64,000 nucleotides of DNA, from assembly GCF_000717175.1 (NCBI RefSeq), contig NZ_JNYD01000002.1, positions 248,001 to 312,000 on the forward strand, given 5' to 3'. A program made the position numbers and the translations under genes. The first letter of the stretch is position 1. Each line of letters opens with the position of its first letter. This DNA comes from Pseudonocardia autotrophica (GTDB lineage Bacteria > Actinomycetota > Actinomycetes > Mycobacteriales > Pseudonocardiaceae). Below, one piece after another: positions 56,049 through 64,000 of this stretch. The notes under the pieces are model-generated. The model worked only from the letters and a program-made list of their open reading frames with translations, had not been told where the DNA came from and made no database searches.

Positions 56049-57271
56049 CGGAGTTCGAGACGCTCTGGTCGGAGATCGCCGGGATCGGACGGGTCGGGCG
56101 GCTCGGCGGCTACCGACGCTTCGCCTGGACCGAGCCGGACCTGGTCCTGCGACAGTGGTTCGTCGACTGCGCCGACCGGCGCGGGATGAGCACCGAGCAG
56201 GACCGCAACGGGAACCTGTGGGCCTGGTGGTTCCCGCCGGGCTGGGCCGGCGACCCACGGGACGCCTTCGTCACCGGCTCGCACCTGGACTCCGTGCCCG
56301 ACGGAGGTGCCTTCGACGGGCCGCTGGGCGTGGTGTCGGCGTTCGCTGCCGTCACGCAGCTGCAGGAGGCCGGCGTCGAGCCGAGGACCCCGATCGGCGT
56401 CGTCGCCTTCTCCGACGAGGAGGGGGCCCGCTTCGGTGTCGCGTGCGTCGGCTCGCAGCTGTCGACCGGTGCGCTCGCGCCGGAGCGCGCCTTGGGCCTG
56501 CGTGACCCCGACGGCCGCACGCTGGCCGAGGTGCTCGAGGCCACGGGCCGCGACCCGGGGTCGGTCGGCCGGGATCGGCGCCTGCGTGACCGGGTCGGGG
56601 TCTTCGTCGAGCTGCACGTGGAGCAGGGACGGGCGCTGGACCTGCTGGACCGTCCCTTGGCGGTGGCCTCGTCGATCTGGCCCCACGGACGGTGGCGGCT
56701 GTCCTTCACCGGGCAGGCCAACCACGCGGGCGCGACACGGATGGTGGATCGGCGCGACCCGATGCTGGCCTACGCAGCCTCCGTGGCGTCGGCGCGGTCG
56801 CGCGCCGTCCAGCACGGGTGCGTGGCGACCTTCGGCAAGCTGAGCGTGCAGCCGAACGGGGCCAACGCCATCGCCTCGTCGGTGGAGAGCTGGCTGGACG
56901 CGCGCGCGGGATCGCAGACCGAGCTGGATCTCCTCACCCGGGAGATCTTCACCGACGCCGCGGAGCACGCCGACGCCGAAGGTGTGCGGCTCCAGGTCAG
57001 GGCCGAGTCCGAGTCCCCGATCGTGGAGTTCCCGCACGCGGTGCGCGACCGCATCGTCCGGGCGCTGACGGCCTTCGGCGACGTCCCGGTCCTGGCGACC
57101 GCCGCCGGCCATGACGCCGGCGTCCTGTCCACGGTCGTGCCCAGCGCGATGGTGTTCGTGCGCAACCCGACGGGCGTGTCCCACGCGCCCGACGAGCATG
57201 CCGAACCGTCCGACTGCCACCTCGGGGTGACGGCACTCGCCGCGCTGATGAAGGAGTGGGCAGCGGCATGA
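56045..57271 (+). CDS. M20 amidohydrolase (allantoate-amidohydrolase-like), probable N-formylglutamate step
   Basis: A 408-residue M20/allantoate amidohydrolase-type metalloenzyme. Metal ligands appear in [15 protein letters not shown] and [10 protein letters not shown], followed by [14 protein letters not shown] and a late His in [11 protein letters not shown]. Sequence alone suggests a hydantoin/ureido-type amidase. It is locked between hutU and hutF by four-base overlaps, and no HutG is present, so it most likely removes the formyl group from the N-formylglutamate made by HutF. That role is inference from context. Confidence 0.88.
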
Positions 57272-58698
57272 CATCGCCGTCGGACGCCTTGCGCCGGCCA
57301 GCCCGTGCGTCGCAGGCAGACGACCCGGAGGGGCAGTGGTGGTGCGAGCACGCATGGCTGGGCGGGCCCGTGGAACACGGCGTCCTCGTCACGGTCGCCG
57401 AAGGACGCTTCTCCCGTGTCGTGCCCGGCGTCGAGCGCCCCGCTGCCGTCCCCGCCCTGCGCGGGCTGGTCCTCCCCGGTCTGGCGAACGTGCACTCGCA
57501 TGCCTTCCAGCGGGCACTGCGTGCACGCACGCAGCGCGACCGAGGCTCTTTCTGGACCTGGCGCGACCTCATGTACCAGGCGGCGAACAGGCTCGACCCC
57601 GACACCTACCGGGAGCTCGCCACGGCGGTCTTCACGGAGATGGCACTGGCCGGGGTGACCTCGGTCGGCGAGTTCCACTACCTGCACCACGACGCCCGCG
57701 GGGTGCCCTACGACGACCCCAACGCCATGGGCCGGGCACTGGTCGACGCCGCAGCGGCGGCAGGCGTGCGTCTGACCCTCCTCGACACCTGCTACCTGAG
57801 CTCGGGCGTGGACGGATCACCGCTCGGCGACCTGCAACGTCGCTTCGGGGACGGCTCCGGCGAGCGTTGGGCGGAGCGCGTCGACCTCCTTCGTCGCGAG
57901 TTCAGCGGCTCGGACACCGTGATCGTCGGCGCGGCCCTGCATTCGGTGCGCGGCGTCCCGCTCCAGCACATGCCCCCGGTCGTCGAGTGGGCCGACGCCC
58001 ACCGCGCCCCCTTGCACGTGCACTCCTCGGAGCAGACGGCTGAGGTGGAGCAGTGCCTGGCCGTCCACGGACGAACCCCGACAGCCCTGCTCCACGACGC
58101 CGGCGTCCTCGGTCCGCGCACCACCGCCGTGCACGCGACGCACCTGACCGAGTCCGACCTGGCGATGCTCGACTCCACCGCCACCGGGGTCTGCTTCTGC
58201 CCGACGACCGAACGCGACCTCGGCGACGGCATCGGGCCCGCGTCCGCCCTCCTCGCCCGCTCGGCCGGCCTCTTCTCCCTGGGCTCCGACAGCCACGCCG
58301 TCATCGACCTGTTCGAGGAGGCGCGCGCGGTCGAGCTCGACGAACGACTGCGGAGCCGCGAGCGCGGGATCTTCCCGGCCGACCTGCTGTTGAAGTCGGC
58401 GACGTCGGACGGCCAGCACGCCCTGGGCCGGCCCGACGCCGGCCTCATCGGTCCCGGACACCGCGCCGACCTGGTCGCGGTCGACATGGAATCCGTCCGG
58501 ACCGCGGGCGGCGGCCCGCGAGCCGAGACCGCGGTCTTCGCGGCTACCGCCGCCGACGTGACCGACGTCGTCGTCGACGGGCGGACGGTGGTCCGGGACC
58601 GGCGACACCTGACGGTGACGGATGTGTCCCGCCGGCTGGCCGACGCAGCGGCCCTGTTGTTCGAGGGGTACAGCACGCAGGAGGGGGCCGTGCGGTGA
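57268..58698 (+). CDS. hutF: Formimidoylglutamate deiminase
   Basis: A 476-residue amidohydrolase-superfamily enzyme matching HutF, which turns formimidoylglutamate into formylglutamate and ammonia. Metal motif is [11 protein letters not shown], then [27 protein letters not shown], and the metal Asp in [19 protein letters not shown] 57268 overlaps the M20 stop by four bases. Its presence means the five-step path through formylglutamate, not the HutG-only route. Confidence 0.93.
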   Translation: MTSPSDALRRPARASQADDPEGQWWCEHAWLGGPVEHGVLVTVAEGRFSRVVPGVERPAAVPALRGLVLPGLANVHSHAFQRALRARTQRDRGSFWTWRDLMYQAANRLDPDTYRELATAVFTEMALAGVTSVGEFHYLHHDARGVPYDDPNAMGRALVDAAAAAGVRLTLLDTCYLSSGVDGSPLGDLQRRFGDGSGERWAERVDLLRREFSGSDTVIVGAALHSVRGVPLQHMPPVVEWADAHRAPLHVHSSEQTAEVEQCLAVHGRTPTALLHDAGVLGPRTTAVHATHLTESDLAMLDSTATGVCFCPTTERDLGDGIGPASALLARSAGLFSLGSDSHAVIDLFEEARAVELDERLRSRERGIFPADLLLKSATSDGQHALGRPDAGLIGPGHRADLVAVDMESVRTAGGGPRAETAVFAATAADVTDVVVDGRTVVRDRRHLTVTDVSRRLADAAALLFEGYSTQEGAVR

Positions 58699-59873
58699 CG
58701 GTGCTGTTCACGAACATCGGAGAGCTGACCACGAACGACCCGACGCAGGGCGACGGGTCGCGGTTGGGCCTGGTCCGCGACGCGGCCGTGCTGGTCGACG
58801 CCGACCGGGTCGCGTGGGTCGGCCCCGGGAGGGCGGCCCCGGCAGCGGATCAACTCGTCGACGTCGGCGGGTGCGCGGTGGTCCCCGGATTCGTCGACTC
58901 CCACGCCCATCTGGTCTTCGCCGGCGACCGGGCGGAGGAGTTCGCCGCGCGCATGACGGGAGCCAGGTACGAGGCCGGCGGCATCCAGACCACTGTGCGG
59001 GCGACCCGTCGAGCGAACGACCAGGCCCTGCGCGCCACCGTCACCGCGCTTCGGCAGGAGATGCTGGCCCAAGGCACCACGACCGTCGAGTGCAAGAGCG
59101 GGTACGGCCTGACGGTCGACGACGAGGCCCGGTCGCTGAGGATCGCGGCTCGGGCCACCTCCGAGCTGACCTTCCTCGGCGCCCATGTCGTGCCGCCGGA
59201 GTACCAGGGGCGCCGGGACGACTACGTGGATCTCGTCCGCGGGCCCATGCTCGACGCGTGCGCCCCGCTGGCCAAGTGGGCCGACGTGTTCTGCGACCGG
59301 GGAGCCTTCGACGCCGACGAGGCCCGCGCGATCCTCGAGGCCGCGGCAGAACGCGGACTGCAACCGCGCCTCCACGCCGGCCAGCTGCAACTCGGCCGAG
59401 GCATCGCACTGGCGGTCCAGCTGGAGGCGGCCTCCGTCGACCACTGCACCTTCGTCTCCGACGACGACCTCGAAGCCCTGGCCGCGGCCCGTGACGTCAC
59501 CGTCGCCACCTTGTTGCCCGGCGTCGAGTTCTCGACGCGCTCACCGTGGCCCGACGGCAGACGGATGATCGACGCCGGAGTCACGGTCGCGCTGGCCACC
59601 GACTGCAACCCCGGCAGCTCCTACACCTCCAGCATGGCCTTCTGCATCGCGCTGGCGGTTCGCGACATGGGACTCAGCCCTGCCGAGGCCCTGTGGTCGG
59701 CCACCTGTGGCGGCGCGGCGGCACTACGTCGCAGCGACGTCGGCGTCCTCGCACCGGGACGACGAGCCGACTTCCTCACGCTCAGGGCGCCGTCCTACAT
59801 CCATCTCGCCTACCGCCCCGGAGTCCCGCTGATCGGCAGCGTCGTACTCGCAGGAGCCGTGGTGCCCACGTGA
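58695..59873 (+). CDS. hutI: Imidazolonepropionase
   Basis: A 392-residue imidazolonepropionase (third step of histidine breakdown) with [15 protein letters not shown] for two metal His residues, then [23 protein letters not shown] and [17 protein letters not shown] 58695 overlaps the hutF stop. It ends 21 bases before the hutH stop on the other strand. Confidence 0.95.
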   Translation: MTVLFTNIGELTTNDPTQGDGSRLGLVRDAAVLVDADRVAWVGPGRAAPAADQLVDVGGCAVVPGFVDSHAHLVFAGDRAEEFAARMTGARYEAGGIQTTVRATRRANDQALRATVTALRQEMLAQGTTTVECKSGYGLTVDDEARSLRIAARATSELTFLGAHVVPPEYQGRRDDYVDLVRGPMLDACAPLAKWADVFCDRGAFDADEARAILEAAAERGLQPRLHAGQLQLGRGIALAVQLEAASVDHCTFVSDDDLEALAAARDVTVATLLPGVEFSTRSPWPDGRRMIDAGVTVALATDCNPGSSYTSSMAFCIALAVRDMGLSPAEALWSATCGGAAALRRSDVGVLAPGRRADFLTLRAPSYIHLAYRPGVPLIGSVVLAGAVVPT

Positions 59874-59894
59874 CGGGGCGGACCGCGTCGGCGG

Positions 59895-61460
59895 CTACCG
59901 GAGGGGGCCGACTGCGGACTCGGCCGCTCGCACGACGTCACCACGACGGACCAGCTCGGTGACCTGCTCGAGTTCGGGGGAGAGCCACCGGTCGGGGCCG
60001 ACCCCGGCGATGCTCTGGCGCAGCAGCATCACGACCGCCGTCGATGCGGCCCCGGGCTCGAGCGGGGCGCGGAGTTCCAGCCCGCGTGCGGCGGCGAGGA
60101 TCTCGATGCCGATCACACGCTGCAGGGCATCGATGGCCCTGCGCAGCTTCCGTCCGGCCGACCAGCCCATCGACACGTGGTCCTCCTGCATCGCGGAGGA
60201 GGGGATGGAGTCGACGCTCGCGGGGTTCGCCAGGCGCTTGAGCTCGCTGACCATCGCCGCCTGGGCGTACTGGGCGATCATCATGCCGGAGTCGATGCCG
60301 GGCGACCCCGCCAGGAAGGCCGGCAGCCCGTGCGAACGGCTCGGGTCGAGCAGGCGGTCGGTGCGTCGCTCGCTGATCGACGCCATGTCGGCCGCGGCGA
60401 TGGCGAGGAAGTCCAGGACGTAGCCGACGGGGGCTCCATGGAAGTTCCCGTTGCTCTCCACGCGCCCGTCCGGGAGCACCACGGGGTTGTCGATAGCGCT
60501 CCCCAGCTCGATCGCGGCAACGTCCGCGGCGTGCTGGAGGGTGGCTCGCGCCGCTCCGGCGACCTGGGGCGCACAGCGCAACGAGTAGGCGTCCTGCACC
60601 ACGCTGCAGTCCTCGCCACGATGGCTCTCCACGATCGCGGAGCCGGCGAGCAGACGGTGCAGGTTCTGCGCCGAGGCCACCTGCCCGGGATGGGGCCGCA
60701 CGCCCTGCAACTCCGGCGCGAAGACACGGTCCGTGCCCAGCAGGGCTTCCACGCTCATCGCCGCCGCGACGTCGGCAGCGGTGAAGAGCGCGCCGAGGTC
60801 GTGGACGGCCAGGGCGAGCATCCCGAGCATGCCGTCCGTCCCGTTGACGAGGGCCAGCCCCTCCTTGGCCGCCAGCCGGAGCGGCTCGAGGCCGTGCGCG
60901 GCCAGCGCCTCCCCACCCGGCACGACGTCGCCGTCGCTCGTGCGGACCTGGCCTTCTCCGAGGGCGGCAAGGGCGCAGTGCGCGAGCGGAGCGAGGTCGC
61001 CGGAGCAGCCGAGGGAGCCGTACTCGTGGACCACCGGCGTCAGTCCGAGGTTCAGCATCGCCCTGTACCGATCGGCCACCTCGGACCGCACACCCGTGTG
61101 GCCGGTCGTGAAGGTCTGCAGCCGCAGGAGCATCAGGGCACGGACGACCTCGCGCTCGACCTCCGGGCCGGTGCCCGCTGCATGGGACCGGACCAGTGCG
61201 TGCTGCAGCGCGTCCCGCGAGGCACTGCCGATCCTGGTCGTGGCCAGCGCACCGAAGCCCGTGGACACCCCGTAGATCGCGCGGTCGGACGCGGCGAGCT
61301 CATCGACGGCCGCCCGCGCGACGGACATCGGCGCCGCGGCGGTGGCGTCGATCTCGACCCGGGCGTCGTGCCGAGCCACCGCAACCACCTCGGGCACCGT
61401 CAGCGGCCTGCCCCCGACGACGACTGGGCGGACGTCCGCGCCTGCATCCAGCGAAGCCAC
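59895..61460 (-). CDS. hutH: Histidine ammonia-lyase with a Cys-Ser-Gly prosthetic-group triad
   Basis: A 521-residue histidine ammonia-lyase, first step of histidine breakdown (to urocanate and ammonia). Family segments: YGVSTGFGALA, NLGLTPVVHEYGSLG, NGTDGMLGML, VQDAYSLRCAPQV, and SNGNFHGAPVG. The MIO group normally forms from Ala-Ser-Gly; here it is Cys152-Ser-Gly in GCSGDLAPLAH. GTG 61460 has GAGAGGAG nine bases upstream. It converges with the hutU-to-hutI operon, so the pathway genes are in two transcripts. Confidence 0.95.
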   Translation of the reverse strand: MASLDAGADVRPVVVGGRPLTVPEVVAVARHDARVEIDATAAAPMSVARAAVDELAASDRAIYGVSTGFGALATTRIGSASRDALQHALVRSHAAGTGPEVEREVVRALMLLRLQTFTTGHTGVRSEVADRYRAMLNLGLTPVVHEYGSLGCSGDLAPLAHCALAALGEGQVRTSDGDVVPGGEALAAHGLEPLRLAAKEGLALVNGTDGMLGMLALAVHDLGALFTAADVAAAMSVEALLGTDRVFAPELQGVRPHPGQVASAQNLHRLLAGSAIVESHRGEDCSVVQDAYSLRCAPQVAGAARATLQHAADVAAIELGSAIDNPVVLPDGRVESNGNFHGAPVGYVLDFLAIAAADMASISERRTDRLLDPSRSHGLPAFLAGSPGIDSGMMIAQYAQAAMVSELKRLANPASVDSIPSSAMQEDHVSMGWSAGRKLRRAIDALQRVIGIEILAAARGLELRAPLEPGAASTAVVMLLRQSIAGVGPDRWLSPELEQVTELVRRGDVVRAAESAVGPLR

Positions 61461-61749
61461 GGCGCACCACTCCTCTCGCCCGCCTCCGGCGTGCTCCCTC
61501 GCGGACGCGCCACCTCCGCAGTGTGCGGACCAGCCGACCCGCCCGCCAGATCCGACTTCCGGCAGCGTCGCGCCGGGCGCCGGGCGCCGGGCGCGCGGGC
61601 CCGGGTGTACAGACCTCATGAGCTGTCCGGCCGGGCGCATGAATTACCGGGCGAGGGGGTACACGCGGGCCGCCCGGTGGTGTGTAGAAACGCGAAATGC
61701 CCAGGCCGTCGGTTTGAGTGGGTGTGAGGTCGGGCCGCGCTGAAGACTG
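61461..61749. other. Divergent control region between hutH and the cupin operon
   Basis: About 290 bases without a gene. The left part holds the hutH promoter on the minus strand, which I cannot place exactly. A GGGCGCC-rich patch at about 61570-61595 can fold back on itself. The right part leads into the strong rightward promoter at 61750. Confidence 0.5.
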
Positions 61750-61778
61750 TTGACAGTTGTCAGAGTGGGCTTTACTGT
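61750..61778 (+). promoter_or_regulatory. Promoter with overlapping operator before the cupin-MBL operon
   Basis: TTGACA (61750-61755), a 17-base spacer, and TACTGT (61773-61778) form a good housekeeping promoter. The -35 overlaps the dyad TGACA-GT-TGTCA (61751-61762), a typical FadR/GntR-type operator. Its regulator is not in the window. Confidence 0.6.
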
Positions 61779-61836
61779 GACCCTCGCCATGCGCCGGTTC
61801 GGACTGCCGACCGGGAGGGCGAGTCGAAGGAGATTC

Positions 61837-62232
61837 GTGACGCCGATGAGCAGCTACTGGTCGAGTTGGTCGGATCTGCCGGAGCGGGAGGTGCTCCCGG
61901 GGAACTTCCGGACGGCGGTGACCGGCAAGGAGATGGGCCTCAACCGCATCCGCTGGGTGCACCCGACGGAGCTGCCCGCGCACACGCACCCGGACGCCGA
62001 GCAGGCGATGGTGGTGACCAGCGGGCGGATCGCCTTCACGGTGGGTGGTGAGAAGACCGTGCTGGCCGAGGGCGACGTCGTCGTGATCCCGAGGGGCGTC
62101 GAGCACTCGGGGCACAGCATCGAGGGTGAGGCGACCTTCATCGAGGTCTTCGCACCCACCCGGATCGAGAACCTGGTCGGCTTCCTCGGAGGATCCTCGA
62201 TGCCCGAGCCTTCCGGGGGTGACACGCGGTGA
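61837..62232 (+). CDS. Cupin-domain protein
   Basis: A 131-residue single-domain cupin. Metal ligands lie in motif 1 (AHTHPDAEQAMVV, with His, His and Glu) and motif 2 (PRGVEHSGHSI). Such proteins bind a metal and act as small dioxygenases, isomerases or sensors. GTG 61837 is 4 bases after AAGGAG; ATG 61846 is the alternative. Its stop overlaps the next start (GTGA). Confidence 0.82.
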   Translation: MTPMSSYWSSWSDLPEREVLPGNFRTAVTGKEMGLNRIRWVHPTELPAHTHPDAEQAMVVTSGRIAFTVGGEKTVLAEGDVVVIPRGVEHSGHSIEGEATFIEVFAPTRIENLVGFLGGSSMPEPSGGDTR

Positions 62233-63092
62233 GCCTCCGTCAGATCAGTGCGCACGTGCACGTCGAGACCGCGCACCTCGGGAGCAACAACTCGATCGTC
62301 GTGGGTACCGAGGGCCTGGCGCTGGTCGACACCCCGCACCGTCCGACCGATGCGATGGCCTGGCGGAAGACGGTCGACGGCTTCGGCACCACGCGGTTCG
62401 TGGTCAACACCGACCATCACCCGGACCACACGATCGGCAACTTCTGGCAGGGCGGCGAGGTCGTCTCGCACCGGGGTACGCGGGAACGGCTGCTGCACGA
62501 GGCGCCGAGCCACGACTACCTCGCGGGCCTCTTCGCCCGGATCGACCCGGAGGCCGTCGCACTGCTGGACACCTACCGGGTCCGGGTGCCCACGGTGGTG
62601 TTCTCGGACGCCCTGGACCTGCACCTCGCGGACGTCCACCTGGAGCTGAGCTTCCAGCCGGGGCACACCGCGAACAGCCTCATCGCCTACGTGCCCGAGG
62701 ACGGGGTCGTCTTCACCGGCGACATCGTCTGCGAGGCCGGCCTGCCGTCCTTCCAGGACTCCCGGCTGTGGGACTGGTTCGACGCGATCGAGGAGGTCGC
62801 GTCGTACGACTTCGACGTGCTGGTCCCCGGGCACGGTGAGGTGGCCGACCGCGGCGTGCTCGAGCGCTACCGCGACTGGGGACGTGAGGTGGTGGGGCAG
62901 GTCGCCGATGCGATCGGCCGGGGTGTGGACCGCGAGCAGGCCAGTGCGGAGATCCGGTTCCCCGACAACATCCACGTCGACACCGAGGACTACGTCGGCT
63001 ACCCCGACGACCTCATCGAGATGTTCCAGCGGCGTTCCATCGAGCGCATCTACGAGGACCTCCGCGAGAGGCCCGACCTCGCGGCGCGTTAG
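62229..63092 (+). CDS. Metallo-beta-lactamase fold hydrolase
   Basis: A 287-residue MBL-fold hydrolase. The metal motif reads TDHHPDH, an HxHxDH variant with Asp at the first position, then FQPGHTANSL, FTGDIV and LVPGHGEV. It could hydrolyse a lactone, thioester or similar bond. It is coupled to the cupin gene and precedes a sugar-type binding protein by 61 bases, so the three probably serve one substrate. Confidence 0.85.
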   Translation: MSLRQISAHVHVETAHLGSNNSIVVGTEGLALVDTPHRPTDAMAWRKTVDGFGTTRFVVNTDHHPDHTIGNFWQGGEVVSHRGTRERLLHEAPSHDYLAGLFARIDPEAVALLDTYRVRVPTVVFSDALDLHLADVHLELSFQPGHTANSLIAYVPEDGVVFTGDIVCEAGLPSFQDSRLWDWFDAIEEVASYDFDVLVPGHGEVADRGVLERYRDWGREVVGQVADAIGRGVDREQASAEIRFPDNIHVDTEDYVGYPDDLIEMFQRRSIERIYEDLRERPDLAAR

Positions 63093-63153
63093 GGCCGCCA
63101 CCGACTCGACCTCCGGCGCACCCCGCGCCGCGTCCTCATTGGAGAACCCACCC

Positions 63154-64000
63154 ATGCGCATCACGAAGCTCGCCGTCGCGCTCGTCGCTGCGACCTCACT
63201 CGGCCTGCTGGCCGGTTGCGGGGGCGGAGGCAGCACCAGCACCGCGGTCACGCCCGAGGGCACCCAGAAGGCGCAGGCCGCGCAGCAGACCGTCGACGCC
63301 GCCAAGGCGGTCCCGGGCACGGAGGACCTGGGTCCCGCGATCGACGTCAGCTCCCTGCGGGGCAAGACGATCTACAGCATCCCGATCGACAGCAAGGCCG
63401 AGTTCTACCAGGCCGGTGAGCAGGCGATGCGGGGTGTGGCCGAGAAGGCCGGCGTCACCCTCGTGACCTTCCCCTCGGACGGGACCCAGACCTCCTACCA
63501 GCAGGGGATCGCCCAGGCAATCAACGCGGGCGCCGCGGCGATCCTGCTGAACGGACCGCTGCCCTCGACCCTGGGGCCGCAGATCGACGCCGCGACGAAG
63601 GCCGGCATCCCGGTGGTGCCGCTGCACATCTCGGACAAGGGCAGCCCGGTCACCCCGGGGCTGAAGTACGAGGCCTTCGCGCCGTTCAACGACGCCGCCC
63701 ACCTGATGGCGCTCGCCGCGGTCGCCGGGCAGAAGGGCGCGCCCGTGCACGCCCTGATCATCCAGTCGTCGGAGACGGGCCCGGCCAAGGGCATGGTCGA
63801 CACGATGCAGAAGGCCCTGGCCGACGAGGCGCCGGCCGGGTCGGGCGCCGAGGTGATCAACGTCGCGGTGCCGCAGTGGTCGCAGCAGATCCAGAGCCAG
63901 GTGCAGTCGGCGCTGCTGAAGAACCCGAACATCAACGCCGTCCTGCCGATCTACGACTCGATGGCGCTCTACGCCGCGCCCGGCATCAAGCAGGCCGCGG
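63154..64000 (+). CDS. Sugar-type ABC transporter substrate-binding lipoprotein (runs off the window)
   Basis: At least 282 residues of a Peripla_BP_4 binding protein. The signal peptide ends in the lipobox LLAGC, so it is a membrane-anchored lipoprotein facing outward. The mature part has TIYSIPIDSKAEFYQAGEQA and GIAQAINAGAAAILLNGP, typical of ribose/xylose-type proteins. ATG 63154 has GGAG upstream. The C-terminus and any permease and ATPase genes lie beyond the end. The ligand is unknown. Confidence 0.9.
   Translation, partial: MRITKLAVALVAATSLGLLAGCGGGGSTSTAVTPEGTQKAQAAQQTVDAAKAVPGTEDLGPAIDVSSLRGKTIYSIPIDSKAEFYQAGEQAMRGVAEKAGVTLVTFPSDGTQTSYQQGIAQAINAGAAAILLNGPLPSTLGPQIDAATKAGIPVVPLHISDKGSPVTPGLKYEAFAPFNDAAHLMALAAVAGQKGAPVHALIIQSSETGPAKGMVDTMQKALADEAPAGSGAEVINVAVPQWSQQIQSQVQSALLKNPNINAVLPIYDSMALYAAPGIKQAA

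Noticed and set aside
61570..61595. GGGCGCC-type short repeats before hutH
   Set aside because: Low-complexity GC run; no evidence that it is more than part of the leader region.

Overview
The window reads as a chromosomal accessory region of a high-GC actinomycete. The evidence is the strong GC bias, many GTG starts, purine-rich ribosome binding sites, ATGA/GTGA stop-start overlaps, an NDMA-type alcohol dehydrogenase, a mycofactocin-type SDR remnant, and DUF35/thiolase and hut gene arrangements typical of Actinomycetota. A Pseudonocardiaceae member such as Pseudonocardia fits best, but the genus is an inference. I see no rRNA, tRNA, CRISPR, phage or intact insertion sequence.

Layout. 1-8 kb: a CoA-transferase, small hydrolase and binding-protein genes, and a collapsed amide-utilisation locus (fmdA and fmdB remnants, intact amiS-type channel, AmiC-like sensor, MarR regulator). 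8.1-8.9 kb: remnants of an acyl-CoA dehydrogenase and a LysR regulator that meet 5' end to 5' end. 8.9-13.5 kb: Baeyer-Villiger monooxygenase (BVMO) plus esterase operon, divergent from an AcoR-like activator across a nested palindrome. 13.7-30.2 kb: a large catabolic island. A leftward operon (aldehyde dehydrogenase, alcohol dehydrogenase, two MFS transporters, hydrolase, SDR) faces two rightward operons (DUF35, SCP2 thiolase, two SDR-like genes, alpha-methylacyl-CoA racemase; then Ltp2-like aldolase, DUF35, acyl-CoA ligase, SMP-30). A GntR regulator lies between the two rightward operons, and a shared 14-bp site stands before all three promoters. 30.3-35.6 kb: an SDR pseudogene, nicotinate phosphoribosyltransferase with an MFS transporter, small genes and a decayed SHOCT fragment. 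35.8-39.6 kb: a second BVMO plus esterase pair with an AraC-type regulator. 39.8-44.7 kb: a polyol/sugar module (isomerase, Gfo/Idh/MocA dehydrogenase, LacI) and a TetR/membrane-protein pair; both promoter regions carry GAACGTTC sites. 44.9-54.1 kb: a GH13 trehalose-synthase-like enzyme, MFS transporter, DHPON-type hydrolase, homogentisate dioxygenase and an apparently inactive beta-lactamase-fold lipoprotein. 54.4-61.5 kb: a complete hut pathway in which an M20 amidohydrolase takes the place of HutG. 61.8-64 kb: a cupin, metallo-beta-lactamase and sugar-type binding protein operon that runs off the end.

The island turns alcohols and ketones into acids or esters (ADH/ALDH, two BVMO/esterase pairs), activates them to CoA thioesters, epimerises methyl branches, and cleaves them by thiolase or retro-aldolase chemistry. 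Local regulators sit beside most modules.

The most novel signal is an 87-nt non-coding element present twice (34091-34177 and 48154-48240, about 78% identical without gaps). Each copy ends in a segment complementary to the Shine-Dalgarno of the small gene that follows. This looks like an undescribed translational leader. Several gene remnants (5.2, 8.2-8.9, 30.3, 35.4 and 43.3 kb) suggest repeated deletion in this region.
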